Source of the DNA: Panaeolus papilionaceus
Lineage: Eukaryota; Basidiomycota; Agaricomycetes; Agaricales
DNA: 64,000 bases
Assembly: GCA_015501605.1 (NCBI GenBank)
Contig: JADNRZ010000035.1
Location: 1 to 64,000, forward strand
Reading direction: 5' to 3'
Part shown: in pieces, positions 10,033 to 22,689 of the stretch
Position numbering within the stretch: the first letter of the stretch is position 1
How the letters are laid out: each line of letters starts with the position of its first letter
Notes under the pieces: model-generated
What the model was told of the DNA's origin: nothing
Database searches by the model: none
What the model saw: the letters and a program-made list of their open reading frames with translations, nothing else
Made by a program: the position numbers and the translations under genes

Positions 10033-10991
10033 ACAGTGTTCCACCGTCATGTGATACACCACTGTGCTGTGAAACACTTGGACATTAAACACTGACGCAC
10101 ATCTGCATTCCGGAGCGCACAAGTATGTTTTAGCATGCGTTTTGTAGGTATAAATAGTGTCGATACAAATATAATTTAAGTGAGGTCAGATAGTGTTGCT
10201 GTGGTGAGATACAGAGCATATAATGCTCAGTTCAGGTGACCATTTTGGGCATTTCAAAAATGTTTGCCTCTGCCAAAGAAAGGGTGTTTCACTACGTGCT
10301 ATACTTTATATACCAATTGAAAGGTATGAATAAGAGCTCTCAAACGAATGTAATATCATGTTCAAAAGTGTACTGGATGGAATGTAAGATCCATAACAAA
10401 TGTGGGATATATTTAGCACATAGGTAAGAAATGTGTATAAATACATCTTCAATACTACCTACATAGGCATGATGCCTCCTGGTAAAAACACTTTCCTCCT
10501 CCCTATACACATCTTGCTTCTGATGAGGTCCATGACCTTCTCATGAATCATGCTGTGCTGCTCTACAAAGCAGAGCTGAAACCCTGTACATGTGTCAAAT
10601 CTTGTAATACTTCCATGGGCTACCACACTCTTTAAAACATCACCCCAAAGGAATTTTTCCTCAAAACTGGTGTATTAATTGTGCTTTTACACTGTATGCT
10701 CCGAAATTGGGTTGCAGCAAAGCAGACTTGCACTGAGATGGTAGAATAACAGACTCACTGGGTTTCAATTCACATGGTGTATCACAGCGTAGTGATTGCC
10801 ATCACATCCACTCCCAACACCTTTTTCCTCCTCCTGACCTCAATTCACTGTATTCTTCTTGGATTTTTTTTATAGACACTCATACCATGTATACTTTTGA
10901 TTCCCTCTGCTTTTTATTTATGTATGTTTTTACGTTGTTCGAAAAATTTTAATTTATTAATTTGGTGTATCACATGACGGTGGAACACTGT
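10033..10991. mobile_element. Non-autonomous element with perfect 29-bp terminal inverted repeats
   Basis: The left end (ACAGTGTTCCACCGTCATGT and nine more bases, 10033-10061) is repeated without a mismatch in inverse orientation at 10963-10991. The interior has no transposase-like frame. The CAGTG start and the TA just inside the right flank suggest Tc1/mariner, but the left flank is not TA, so the superfamily is not settled. It lies at the upstream edge of the LINE RT. Confidence 0.7.
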
Positions 10992-11740
10992 ATACACTGA
11001 ACAATGAAATAAAACCTGCCCTTGGATTGTGTATGCAGCTGGGCAGCTGCCCCCAGCCAAAATTGAGCTGCCTGTGACCTGCCCAGTGCCAGAGACAACC
11101 TCCACATATACTCTATATATTCAAAACTGGGAATTTCACTGCACATTATACAGAAATGCCCAAAAACAACAGATGTGACACAAGAGCATGCCTTAGAATG
11201 GAGGGAAGAGACCTGATTCTCAACTATGCAGCTGATACTGACCAGCAAGCCTGGTATTTGTGATCCTTTCCAGCACTGCTATCTCTCACTGCTCAAGAGG
11301 CCCATCTAACCCAAGCTCCAGGTTCATAAATTGACTGGTGACCCCTACTGGAGAGTAAGAAGAAACATTAGAGGTAAGTACAATTGGAGGTAATTTCATT
11401 ACTTACTCTGAATGTATTATGGTAGGTAGTCTTACACAGTCATGATCCTGGTAGTTTATAAGTCCCTTGTGTAGTCCTACTATATCTGTAAAACCTCAAT
11501 ACTCTAGTCTATGTATTTTAGTTCCTTATGTTTTTCATTTGTATTCATATGTTTAATGGGTTTGATTTTTCTTAATAATTGAACCTCCCTTTTCAATTAT
11601 GCACTCATGATTTGTTCTGATAATGTTTTAAGTCAGATTTAAATGGAGTTTAATTCCATGAGACAAAGGAAACTTGGAGTTTGAGGCACAACACCAAGTA
11701 TGAAGGTTTGGTCAGATTTAAAGCAGAGACTTAAATTCCA
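10992..11740. other. No gene seen
   Basis: About 45 bp around 11110-11155 (TATATTCAAAACTGG and CACTGCACATTATACA) recur at 24038-24080, so some of this is dispersed repeat. No coding frame is supported. Confidence 0.35.
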
Positions 11741-12288
11741 TGTTAGCATCAACCATATTCAAACTCAGCCAAACCTTCATCACTCAAAGAGTAATTACAA
11801 CTTCACTGACCTCTGAGAGACTGCATGAAGTTACAAGATTTGAGTAGTACATATCTGTAGTAGCTGGAACATAGTAGAATAGTGTAGAATATACAAAGTA
11901 CTATGTATATAAGGCCCAGAGTGAATACAACAGGACACACTCCTTCTTACCCACAATTTACCCACTGAACCACTAAGTTCAATTGAATCTTATTACATCA
12001 ATATGCTCTGTAAAAGCATTCAAACTCTATTAATTAAACTCAGTATAAGCTATGCACTATCTGATTAAATTGATACACCAAGGTAATATAAGACTTGAGG
12101 ATTGTCACTGATTTCTTTACTCATTCTAGGGAGATTAGAACTCAAGATTCATTCAAACATGCTTCGAAATTACTTAGTATTAATAAATTTACATCTATTA
12201 AAGATACTAACTCTTTCAAAGCCAAGTGACTATTGAAGTCACATGTGTATTCAACTGAATACACCAATGTTCAAGTCAACTCATAACA
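11741..12288 (+). repeat. Possible LTR (548 bp), low confidence
   Basis: The segment begins TGTTAGC and ends ATAACA, with a TATATAAGG box at 11905-11913 and a plausible R/U5 region after it. No 5-bp target duplication is visible (TTCCA versus GAATG), so this could be one LTR of a longer decayed element or a chance delimitation. Confidence 0.35.
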
Positions 12289-12412
12289 GAATGCCACTAC
12301 AGCATGAGTCCACATAGTAAGAAACAGAGTAGATATGAAAGCTGAGACAGTCATGATGTGGAGCAAGTCAAGAAAACAAAGGAAGGTGGTTGTGGTTCAG
12401 AAGAAAGGGAAG

Positions 12413-12760
12413 TGTAAGGGCACCTCAGACACACACAAGTCCTGGGGGAGATCCAAAGAGAAAGAGGTAAAGGATCAAACCCAGATGAAACAGCTATTTA
12501 AGTGATGAGCTGGCATTGGCATCAGCCTTGATGCCAAACAATGCCTTTGGGAATAAACAAAGGGAAACACAAAGGAATGACTATGTAACAGTAGAAACAA
12601 GTGAATAACAAATGAATGGCAGCTAAAGGAGAGTGTAATATAATATCTATGAGTCCATGATATGTCCAGATAATGAGATAGGGCAAAGGAAATAGAGAAA
12701 GGAGAGACAGAGAGACAATGATAAGGAAAGGAATAGGAGATAGCAGGAGATCCCCTGACA
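12413..12760 (-). repeat. LTR family F, copy 1 (348 bp)
   Basis: It starts TGTCAGGGGATC on the minus strand and ends CCTTACA. It is similar to 20418-20767 and 44000-44404 over its length. There is no matching duplication at the flanks (GGAAG versus CTCTG), so it may be one end of a decayed element. The ORFs across it are not genes. Confidence 0.75.
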
Positions 12761-13314
12761 CTCTGCAAGATAGCAATATATAAGTGTGCTAGTACATGTT
12801 TGACACATAAATGGGGAAGTAGGGTGATTTGAGGCACGGTTTTTTGGGTAGGAGGTTTGTTTGCAATGCATCCTGACATGCTCTAAATTGGATTATATAT
12901 TCAAATTCTAATCTTGCCCACTACCATGATTTTTCCCCATAACACAACAACATTAAAGTCAAATTAAAGTGATATTCAGCAATAGTGCACATATATAATT
13001 AAAGTGTTCTGAGCAAATTTATTATACCTGTGGTATACAATAGAGTTCAGTGTCATTTACACTGAATGCAATGGTGCTGGTTCTGAGGCCTTTAGGCTTT
13101 GGCCTTCTAACATAGGTTATTTTCACCAAGCTTTTCCTCTGATTCTACCAGTGTTTGCCATTCTGTTATGGTCATGTGCTACTCAATATTTTATCTCTGA
13201 GTCTTTGAATGTTGCAGCATTCTTTTCATTTCTAACCTGCTCTCTCCCCTGTCCCCTAAAATTAAATGTAATCATCCTGTTGCTCCATAATTACTCCTTA
13301 TCATGTATTTAAAT
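12761..13314. other. No gene seen
   Basis: AT-rich non-coding sequence. I see no recognisable repeat, RNA gene or coding frame. Confidence 0.3.
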
Positions 13315-13955
13315 TCATCTCTTAGGCACCATTACCTCCCTTGAAAGTCTTGGCCTTATAGTCTTGTTGAACTGCACCTGCTTCCTCTTCAGTCTTTCAA
13401 CTTCTGCCACCCTTTTATTATCCATGTTTCTTACAGTTCTTCCAGGTATAAAATGAGGGGTAATCACTGTCCACATCTGTCTGCCACCAAAAAGGATCAC
13501 CCTCTGTGAGTGAGGGGAAATCAAAAAAGTGCACAGATTTTAATCAAAACAAACAACACATTCAGCACCAACAATCCCAGAGACCCACCCATATCTACAC
13601 ACAGGCTAATCCAATCCATAACCAAAGTGGGTGCATCTAATGTGGGAGCATACCACAATGTATGAGGTTCTGCACCCTTGTGGCAAGCGCTTTCCTTGTC
13701 TCTCCATCAGCACCAACTGGAAGATGGGATAGAAGCATTAACCAAGTTCATGTGAAGATGGCCTTGTGTGAGTTGAGCAAGTAGAGAGACTGGGGTGTTG
13801 ACATGTGGTGTAAGTGCATGAAGGGACTTTTTGCACCCTCCAGTGTCTTCTCCACTTGAAAGAATTTCCACCAATTGTTGTCCCTGTCTCCAGAAGGCTC
13901 TGCATTTCATCCTCAGAATCATGTCATCATTGTCTTTATTAACCCTGGGTTTCAA
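13315..13955 (-). other. Unrecognised coding-like remnant
   Basis: Two minus-strand frames (13315-13524 and 13707-13955) have a protein-like composition, for example VAEVERLKRKQVQFNKTIRP in the first. I do not recognise them. They may be exons of one decayed gene or chance frames. Confidence 0.2.
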
Positions 13956-14385
13956 CTTTTTGGGTTTGGAGGTTCAGTGGCCAGTATCAGATTGATATGA
14001 AAGGGGAGATACAAAACCAAAAGGACCTCAGAGATTGCCATGTGAAGCAATGGTCCACTTACTCTAAGTTCTAATTTGGTTAGAACATATTTATACAAAT
14101 CCTGTCTAATATCTAATAATCCATAGTTTTCAACTGCTTTAGGCTATCTATTGGGGGAAAGTCTGGTTTCACTGTTTTTGTTCTACCTTTGGAGAAAGCC
14201 AAATATGTACAAACAAAATCAATGTTGGTGGCATTGCCCCTCCCCACATTTAGCTTCCTTATTTCAAAACCAACTTGTTTTTAGCTTGGGTAAATATCAC
14301 CCATTAATTAATTGAGATGCACAACACTGTTAATGACTGTTCAGCATTATCTTTCTCACAATTATTGAGAGTGTGTGCATGCATC
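13956..14385. other. No gene seen
   Basis: Non-coding sequence between two weak features. Nothing recognisable. Confidence 0.25.
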
Positions 14386-14535
14386 TGCATCTGACACACA
14401 AATGATTCTCAAAGTTGCCAGAGCTACCCAGAGGAGTTCCAAAGCTACTCAGAGTGGTTCCAAAGGTCCAAAAGTCTCCTGAAGACATTGACAAGAAGGG
14501 AAAGCCTGAAAAGACTTTCAAAGACCATTTTCCTG
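14386..14535. repeat. CTTTCAAAGAC-type repeat, copy 1
   Basis: Imperfect repetition of short words such as AGTCTCC, TTCCAAAGCTAC and GACTTTCAAAGAC, ending near TTTTCCTGAT. Similar tracts occur at 23735-23880 and 25250-25420. Frames through it give serine, lysine and phenylalanine-rich peptides without meaning. Confidence 0.4.
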
Positions 14536-14747
14536 ATGTATAGTGGTACATTATAATTCTTATTATCATTTTCTCAGCAAATGTGGATCAAAAAGCCATG
14601 CAATCAATAAGACAATGATTTGGAATGAGTGAGGCTATCTCAGTTGGAGTCCACCTGTGTGACTGTGTAAGATCCATAACTTTGTGTGTTTCTAATTCAG
14701 ATGCATGTAAAGCCTGATGACAGTGCTGAGGATGATGTTTATGCACA

Positions 14748-15807
14748 TTGGATTGCAGCTCAATGAGAAGAGTTTGTCTGGTTGTCCAGATGTTGCTACA
14801 CTCACAAAACTTCATTGACTACTGGGGCCTGCCAAAGAACAAAACAGACACTGAGAACTGCTCTCCTTTGGTCTATGATGCCCCAAGGCTTAGAGACTTT
14901 TTCAAAGCATATAATCTGACAACCAGATATACAATCCACTCTGTGCATAATACTTAGTGCACTCTAATTGTATAAAGCATGATTAATGATGTTTACAGAT
15001 TGAGGCTGGATCAAGGTGGATCATTAACAACCTTCTTGTAGGTTTGGCTCAAATATTGGAGTGGAACCACAATGTCATCTGAGTTGAAAGTCCAGTGTAG
15101 TCCAACACCTGCAATTTTCAAGGTTGCTGGTGTCAGCTCTGACAGACCCATGATGCATATAATACTCAGCAGTTCTGTTGATTATGCCATTGTCATGAGG
15201 TAGCACAGAGGCTTTGAAGCAGGGACTCCTAGGCCTACTACAGTAATGCAGGGTGTGTTGCAATTTCATATGCCATTCCAATTCTTGTTATTGCTATCTC
15301 ATCACAGATCTGCTTTGGAACCTTGACAGAAAACAAGATGCAGAAACACTGTTTAAATGTTTGAATATGATGAATGAATCATTGGGTGTTTCCTTTATCA
15401 AAGCAAAGAGGCTAGTTTTATCTACCAATCCTACAGCTTCCTTAATAGAGCATGAAGCCCAGGTAGTGGCTGAGACAATGGCAGTGTATGTCTCAAAGGT
15501 TTGTGCAAATTTCACAGTTGGTGCATCTGGACTGACATTTTACTTGATCAGCCTTAAAATTCAGGAAGATGTTGACAAGGCTCTAAAAAAGGAGGACTTC
15601 ATGGGGCTCCCCTGGGGAGTAATAGATGGTATTCATTGGTATTTCAGAATGGTTGTCCACATCTGTGGTGGACAAAAGTGGATGAACTTGGAGCTAGGAT
15701 TTGCATGGAATCATAGGAGAACACAGAACCTCCACTCTAGTGCAGTTACAGTGCACAGTCTGGTCATCATCTCTAGATCACTGTACAGCTGCCTGTTGTA
15801 TTATTGA
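14748..15807 (+). other. Unrecognised coding-like remnants (two exon-like frames)
   Basis: At 14748-14957 a frame includes NFIDYWGLPKNKTDTENCSP and VYDAPRLRDFFKAYNLTTRY. At about 15300-15660 another follows a splice-acceptor-like CATCACAG and includes LLWNLDRKQDAETLFKCLNM and EHEAQVVAETMAVYVSK. Both look like real protein rather than noise, but I cannot assign a family and cannot show that they belong together. The last part of the second frame runs into a dispersed repeat at 15690. Confidence 0.25.
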
Positions 15808-16010
15808 AACCCTGTAGTAGTGCACTGCCTCCTTTTCTGATCATTTTGTCACCATCATTTGATATTGCATAGCTTTAGCCTATTCTTAGATTTAGTGCAC
15901 AGCATACTGGTAAGTAGTTTATCTCATGCAGTATATAGGCCAGTGGGGGATCAGGATGATTCTTACTCAATTATCAACATGGCTTCTGGGTGTTTCTATC
16001 TCTTACAGAG
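15690..16010 (+). repeat. Dispersed repeat G, longest copy
   Basis: 15770-15840 resembles 29465-29535 (GATCACTGTACAGCTGCCTG). 15880-16005 resembles 20768-20900 (TAGCCTATTCTTAGATTTAG through CTTACAG). Both shorter copies are therefore parts of this one. Confidence 0.55.
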
Positions 16011-16276
16011 ATGGTGTTCACAAATATAGGATTAGATCCATCTCTGTGTACCTAGCTTGTTGTCTAAAGCTAAATGTTCATCTTCACTCTGAATATTGTA
16101 TATTTTCCATTGATCCACTTGCAAATCATGATCCAGGCAAAAACCAGAGTGCACAATACTTAATCATCAAAATCAGTCAACCTGAAGTGGGGATGGGAGC
16201 AGCTTGTTGTGGCAAAAGCATTACATGAATAGCCTAACATTGGTAGTCAGAATCTAAAGTGATGTGGTCTATGTAG

Positions 16277-17198
16277 TACTTGTTAGTCCTCCCTGAGTAC
16301 CCTAGGGACTCCCTATGGAGTCTGTACAAAGTCCCTACCTGGTTTTTATTTTTATTTTTATTAGTATAAAATGGCCATACAGTCTACACAGACTCCCTAT
16401 AGACTATAGCTGTCTCTAGAGAGTACTGCTCTACAAATATATGTAAAATAGATAATATAATTGATTTTGGTGCTATTTAACTTTGATTTTACATTTATAG
16501 TGTATTTTATACCAATTTTAATTTAATTTTAATTTTCTGGGTTTTTCTCTATGTTTTTGTGATTTTATGTAGATAATAATTAGTCATTAGAATATATGCA
16601 CATATACCACCACCTTGTATTGCTATAAATCTTGAAAATAGATACTGGTGTCCATAGGACTCCCTAGAGACTCTGTAGATAATATCTGTACAAAGTCCCT
16701 AGGGAGTCCCTAGAGTACTCCAGAGAGACTGAGAAGTTCAGAGAACAGGAGGAGTGTGGACTCCCTGAAGCTGAGTGCAATCAACTGGAGGTGTCTGTCC
16801 AGGAACATAAGGTGGAGAGAGGGAGAGGGGTTGACAGTTCTCCAAACTACAAGGCACAGACTGAGGGTTTACAGTTGAAGAGCCAGTCAAACTGTGAGCC
16901 AGCTAATTAATGTTAACAGCATTCCAGAACTTCTCAGTCCCCTCTGAGTCCAGAGAGTCCCTAGGGAGTTCAGAGAGTCCTTAGGGACTCCCTAGGGACT
17001 CCAGTGACTCCAGCACATATATTACAAATTTCTTGTAATACAAGGTAATTTTGCATTGTTTTTTTGTTTGTTTGCACTGTCCTTGTATGCTAGTGTTGTA
17101 GTTGAGAGTGTCCACAGTTGTGTTAGGTGGCAATGCTGTGTTTTTTGGCAGGGAGTCCATACAGAGTCTGTACAGTACTCAGGGGGGACTGACAAGTG
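16277..17198. mobile_element. Non-autonomous TIR element with palindromic subterminal repeats
   Basis: The two 24-bp ends (16277-16300 and 17175-17198) are inverted repeats with three C/T differences; their shared core is AGTCC followed by CCCTGAGTAC. Inside both ends, and around 16650-16750 and 16935-17010, short palindromic words such as GGGACTCCCTAGGGAGTC are repeated many times. No transposase frame is present and I see no clear target duplication. A related set of words at 17600-17880 looks like the end of another copy. Confidence 0.6.
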
Positions 17199-19348
17199 CT
17201 CGAGATTATTGTCTCAGTCAGCACTCTGATTGTTTTGCTCAGCATTAGCAGTGCAATGAGATAGAGAGCAAGCACAAGTAGTAGGTCCAGAGTCTTCATT
17301 AACAGACATGCCAGGTAGATGAAAGTTCCAAGAGTAATCCAGTGTGTTGAAAGAAAAAAAAATGATAATAATAGAGGCAGAAAGGTTATACATAGGCACC
17401 TTCAACCTATGTAACATTTGGAAAGGGAGCATGATGCAAAGGGAATGAGTCCATAACAAGATCAAAGGTGATCTACATACATGGCAAGTATGCCTCTATA
17501 TGTGTGTGACTAAGTGACTAGGTGACAAAGGTGATGAATAAGAGAGAGAAAGGGAACAAGAAAGAAAGGGAAAACAGAAGAGCATAGTGATCCTGGCAAC
17601 ATACAGGGTATGCAGACTCCCTACAGACTTAGTAGGGAAGCTGGTATCCAATTCCAGATTTATAGTGATACAAGACAAATTACAAAATACATACATGTAG
17701 TTCTCATATATTTGTGTAATATACAAAATTAAGAATCTCTCTCAAATACATAAAATAATAATATAGGGGCTGATTGTGTCAGAATAGTAAATTTAGTCAA
17801 ATCTGTGAAAAGTCTGTAGAGAGTCTGTAGAGAGTTGTATGAGTTCCTACAGACTCTCTAGGGGAGTCAGGGGAGAGTGAAAAGTTCTGGCCATTGGGGT
17901 TGTTGATGATATCCATAAATGCAGAGATATACACATAGGTGTTTTTAACTAGGGGCAATCAAATAATTGCTTATGGTTTCATGGTGATAAGTCTATTTTG
18001 ATTGAGATAATGTTGGAACATGTTGACAGAGCAAAAAATTGGAGAGCAAAGAGAGGTGGTTGATACAGTTGCATTGAGAGTAAGTGCACAACATTCATTA
18101 TGATTTATATCACACAGCTGATGTTGACATCATCCATGTCTTCAGACAAGATTGCCTAGATACTTTGTCAGACATGCAAACATGACTAAAGCCCTTGAAC
18201 AACTGTATGGTTTCATATACAACATGCACAAATCATAGACATTAGAAGTAAGCAATGAAACAATAAACATTCTCATAAAAAGACTGCTTCTTACATCATT
18301 ATTTTCACCAATTACAAAGGAATGAAAAGGCCCAAAGAAACAAACAGAATGGTGTATTCATCAGTGCTCTTGCCCTGCACATCTGCTTCATACACACCTT
18401 TCCCTGGCTAAACTAGACATGACTCTTTAGAAGAACATTGGGCTGCACAAGCTGTCTTTGTGCCAATACTTGGGAAATCTTTTCATGGAGGGCTTCAACA
18501 GACTCAGCAGAATTTCAAAGCTTATGAGCCTTGGGAAGGATATGCAAAGAATTGAGATCAAGAGACTGCCCTATAACATAATGGAATAGGGGCAGTTGCC
18601 ACCCTCATGTGACCATGTACATAGCCATGTTTGTAGTGTAGACTGCTCTTAACAAGACCTGTGCTATAGTGTGTCTGAGCATGTCTCCAGGACACTGGGA
18701 CCACTCCATTCTGGTGATGAGAGTGTGCTTTGGCCTTTAACATGCTGCTAGCCACTACCAGCTACCTTGCACACTGCACATTTTCACCTGCCAGCTCATC
18801 AGCCAACTGCCAGCAACACATGCACCCCATAGCTCAACTCTCAGTGTATAGTGTAATAAACCATTCCAGATGCTTTCTACCAGCCTTAGCTCACCCCAGC
18901 GTCATTATTCTCTGCTAAATTTGGTCCTGTGAACTGCTCACTGCTATAATTCAGTCACTACTTATTCTGTTGCTCTTTCTATCTGCTCTGCTCATTTACT
19001 GCTCTACTGTCTCTACTGTGGGGACTAACATGGATATATCTGGTCACAATCCATGACATATCTGCAGATCAGACCAATTTATGGGACAGTATGGATATGG
19101 ATACAGGTGATCCAGTTCCAATCCAGGGAATCTGTCTGCCTGCTGTGTTGACCAACATGACAAACATCCTCCAGCATTAAAATAGCCATAACTCAGTCAA
19201 TTCTTGTCTGTTTGATGTGTTTAAATACATGTTAGAATCATACAAGTCAGTAGATAGCCATGGTACACTTGGTTTGTACAAATTACAAGAAATTCCATGT
19301 CAAATACAAGTACATTGTTATTTAGATCATGCTTTCTGATTTTCCTAA
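17199..19348. other. No gene seen; partial second copy of the 16.3-kb element near 17.6-17.9 kb
   Basis: At 17610-17640 and 17810-17880 the words GACTCCCTACAGACT and CTCTCTAGGGGAGTC recur, ending with AGTCAGGGGAGAGTGAAAAG, which resembles the right end of the element at 17175-17198. The remainder has no supported coding frame. Confidence 0.35.
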
Positions 19349-20028
19349 TTACTTGTCATTCTGATCTTTGTTATTCTTGTTGTAAGCTGAATCCACATCA
19401 TCCTTAGTGAGCATTTCAGCAAGGATTTTAAAAGATGGAAGAAGTGGTGTCTTTGCCCATGAACCAACTCCCATACACGCCTTGAAAGTTTGTGAGGTCA
19501 TGTTATGCTGCATAAATGATACCTGTCTGCACCCAGTTGAAAATGCTCTCTCAGCATCAACTGATATAGCTGAAATAATGTTAAAAATGTGGATTAAAAT
19601 ACATAGAACAGGCTTACCAGGAGCAGAGACATGATCAAGAGCCATCTGTGCAAGATTGGGACAAGACTTGGACTGAGTTGTCCAATATGAAATATATCCA
19701 CCAACATTGTTCATCACTTTAGGGGAAACAACTGGCTTGAGAAGATATGTTTCAATGTGATCATCTGGAAATGTCTTTTGTGAGGCCTTTGGATGAGGCT
19801 CCCACTTCTCCTTTAAATATAATGTGAATAAAGGGATAAAAGCAAATAAAATAGATGACACACCTTTTTCTTTTCTTCTTTTTTTTTTGGCAATGATACA
19901 TCAGAATTTGCTGGTGCATATTTCTTCTTCCAGATTGAAACAGCTGTAGAGCAAATGTGATTGATTTGGGCAGCAGACAGTGTTTGAGCAGGATCTTGGA
20001 ACCATTCTAGCTTGCAATCTGGATACAT
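19349..20028 (-). pseudogene. hAT transposase C-terminal fragment
   Basis: The minus strand gives KLEWFQD upstream, then YWTTQSKSCPNLAQMALDHV, an interruption that looks like an intron, then SVDAERAFSTGCRQVSF and KACMGVGSWAK. This is the layout of the hAT C-terminal dimerisation domain (a W-rich start, then the S-x-x-x-E-R-x-F-S signature). The upstream part with WKKKYAP is in a different frame. The DDE catalytic region is not seen, so this is a remnant. It is unrelated in sequence to the hAT at 30609-61901. Confidence 0.7.
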
Positions 20029-20289
20029 GACCAGATACAGTGGCTGACATAAGTCTGATTAAATTAGGTATTTCAATGTCAAGACTGCAATATTGCAGAT
20101 ATATGGTTCAAACAAAGTGCAGTGTACTCCTTTATGTCAGATAAATAAATGTATAGATGATATAAATACAGAAGAATGACAAAGGCCAAAAAAAAGTGGA
20201 GAAACTACATAAATACATGTGCAATTCTTTTGTCCATGGTGCTACTGTATGAAAGATTATAAGAAATTGAGAGAAATATTGCAAATCAA

Positions 20290-20417
20290 GCTACTGGGTG
20301 CCCAATATTTAGTATGACTACCTTGAGCCTTCACAAGAGCAGCAACATGATCAGGCATGCTCTCATATAGCTTATCTAATCAGTCTCAAGGGAAGTTCTC
20401 TCATTCTTCCTGCAATG
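20290..20417 (-). pseudogene. Tc1-type transposase, extreme C-terminus
   Basis: One minus-strand frame reads LDKLYESMPDHVAALVKAQG followed by SHTKYW, matching the terminal block of Tc1/mariner transposases (a SMP-x-R core and a final G-x-TKY). It is interrupted on the upstream side by the LTR at 20418. Confidence 0.5.
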
Positions 20418-20767
20418 TGTCAGGGGATCTCCTGCCACCTCCTATTCCCTTTCCTATCATTGTTTCTCTTTTCTCTCTTTTCCTCTATTTCCCTTGCTCT
20501 ATTTCACTATCTGGACATATCATGGACTCATAGATATTATATTACACCTTCCTTTAGTTGTCACTCATTTATTATTTAGTTGTTTCCACTGTTGCATAGT
20601 CATTCCTTTGTGTTTCCCTTTGTTTATTCCCAAAGGCATTGTTTGGCATCAAGGCTGATGCCAATGCCAGCTCATCACTTAAATAGCTGTTTCACCTGGG
20701 TTTGATCCTTTACCTCTTTCTCTTTGGATCTCCCCCAGGACTTGTGTGTGTCTGAGGTGCCCTTACA
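20418..20767 (+). repeat. LTR family F, copy 2 (350 bp)
   Basis: Begins TGTCAGGGGATCTCC and ends GCCCTTACA, and aligns with the copies at 12413-12760 (inverted) and 44000-44404. Flanking pentamers CAATG and TTAGC do not match, so no target duplication is preserved. Confidence 0.8.
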
Positions 20768-20900
20768 TTAGCCTATTCTTAGATTTAGTGCACAGCATAG
20801 TTGTACAATAGGTTATCCAATGGAGTATATAGGCCAGTCAGGATCAGAATGATCCTTCACTCAATTATTAACTTGGCTTCTGGGTATTCCTATCCCTTAC
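20768..20900 (+). repeat. Dispersed repeat G, partial copy
   Basis: Matches 15880-16005, starting TAGCCTATTCTTAGATTTAG and ending TCCCTTACAG. It lies directly after LTR copy F2. Confidence 0.55.
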
Positions 20901-21035
20901 AGAAGGAGGAGTAGAAATGGAACCCCCTACAGATGGCATTCTCTAGAGTGCTAGCCATATGAAGGGTGTTAGGGCCCATGATTGTACTGTAGAGAAGAAT
21001 AAGACAAATATGGATGTGCTATGATATGAAATCAA

Positions 21036-21493
21036 TTACATGCCATCCTGAGGCCTAAGGATGACCAGTTCAATCTTGAAATTGCTGCTGCCTTCTGAAA
21101 TCTCATCAGGTGTAAAGCCATCCTTTGTAAGCTTGAAGTACATATTATAATGACCAATGGAGCATTTGGGTATTATCATGCTCCATAGCTTTTTTCCATA
21201 TGCAATATTAATGCCTGTACAGAACAAATCTTGTGCTTGTATGGGTAAAAGACCCTGTGAGTAACAATCTTGTTGTATAATTCCGTTTGCTGCCAAGCCT
21301 TCTCTGCCTTATGCAGTGGAGTATGAGTTAAGGCTGACTTGTGCTCTTCTATAAGTGGAACCAGTAGTGAGCTGCCTATCAGTGATCCTTCATCACTCAA
21401 CATATCTGAGATATGAAAGGTGGAGCTACAGGACTGAGATAAGGCCAGAAACCAGACTGCCACCTCACTATGGCAGTTGAGGTGGTCCACCAA
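21036..21493 (-). other. Unrecognised coding-like frames
   Basis: Two overlapping minus-strand frames (21036-21296, 21176-21493) have protein-like composition, such as SDEGSLIGSSLLVPLIEEHK. I do not recognise them; they lie downstream of the trypsin-like remnant on the same strand and could be its decayed C-terminus or an unrelated repeat. Confidence 0.2.
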
Positions 21494-21772
21494 CTCAGTG
21501 TGATTGTGAAAGTGCTTGTTCTCTTACTTCAAATTACACTGAACACCTGGTAGGGCTTTGGATGTGACCTGATTATTTTGTCCATACCCAGTCCAATAAA
21601 TGTTCAAATTCATCAGGTGGAGATCTATTTGTTATGTTTTTTCATACTTGACTGTGGGCCATGGCACAAGGCCTGGCATATATGAGCTCAAAAAATGTAG
21701 AATAAACTGAAAACCAAGTCAATTAATGCATATACTAACATGCAGTACAAATATAAAAAAAGTCATGTAAAA

Positions 21773-22526
21773 TCATGATTTATATATCAAAATAAAGCTA
21801 AAAATGAGTAGAATACACCTATGTTTACAGCACTTATGTGTGGTCATATTATAGTCTCCAATATGGCAATCAATGATACAAAAGTCTTCAGTGTATCTAT
21901 TCAGAGGAATCCAGACAACAAAACCAATAACACAATCCTTCTTCTGTCCCCAATGCTGTACAATATTATTGAAGAACCTACCAGTCTCCTTAACAATTTG
22001 CTTTAGTGTATGACAACCAGACACATTCCTCCAATTCCTCTGTCAATGTAGTACATTCATAATTCTTGGCAGCCAGCTTAGCCTCCAAATGCTGAAGTGA
22101 GATGATGTTATGATGGCAAGTAACTGCATAGAGCTTATCTCTAACATAACAATAGGAGCTGACTGTACCCTGCACAGAGGCCTTGCATTTGCTGATTGGA
22201 ATGCTAAGTGTAGTGGAAAGAGGGCTGGTGTCTTCAAGATATGATAGGGTGTAAAGAGGCCAAAGGGCTAGGCCTTGATAATGCCTGCCAAAGAACATGA
22301 TAGGCCTTTGGCTGAATCCTACATGGGTATCTGTAGCCTGGATCTTATCAAGATGTGCATGGATGTTGTCATTTAACTTCTCTGCAAGTTCAGCACTAAG
22401 AGTGCTAGAGAGAACCCTAACATGCAAAACAGGACCAATGCTGTGTGTAGCACATTCTGAAACCTTACATGTAAAATAAAAAAACCAAAAAAAAATAAAA
22501 ATAAGAAAGAAGGGATTCTCAATCAC
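21773..22526 (-). pseudogene. Trypsin-like protease-fold family, decayed copy
   Basis: The frame 21990-22526 contains RPIMFFGRHYQGLALWPLY, SPLSTTLSIPIS and LYAVTCHHNI. The next frame (21773-22024) contains CVIGFVVWIPLNRYTEDFCI. I recognise this order from a large family of uncharacterised Agaricomycete proteins with a trypsin-like fold. There the histidine after TC would be the catalytic one, and a GDSG-type motif follows downstream. Here a frameshift separates the two parts and I cannot find the serine motif, so the copy is broken. The link to a protease fold is from memory of the family. Confidence 0.45.
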
Positions 22527-22689
22527 AAAAAATCAATGCATGTTACCTGCACATCTCAATTGTCAAGAAGACAAACAATCTAGGTATATAAAATGAATGA
22601 TAATAGTTGATAGAGAGAGTAGCACACATGGTAAAAAGAGGCTTACCATTCTGTGAACTGCATTCAAACATCCATTCTTGCCAAACTCA

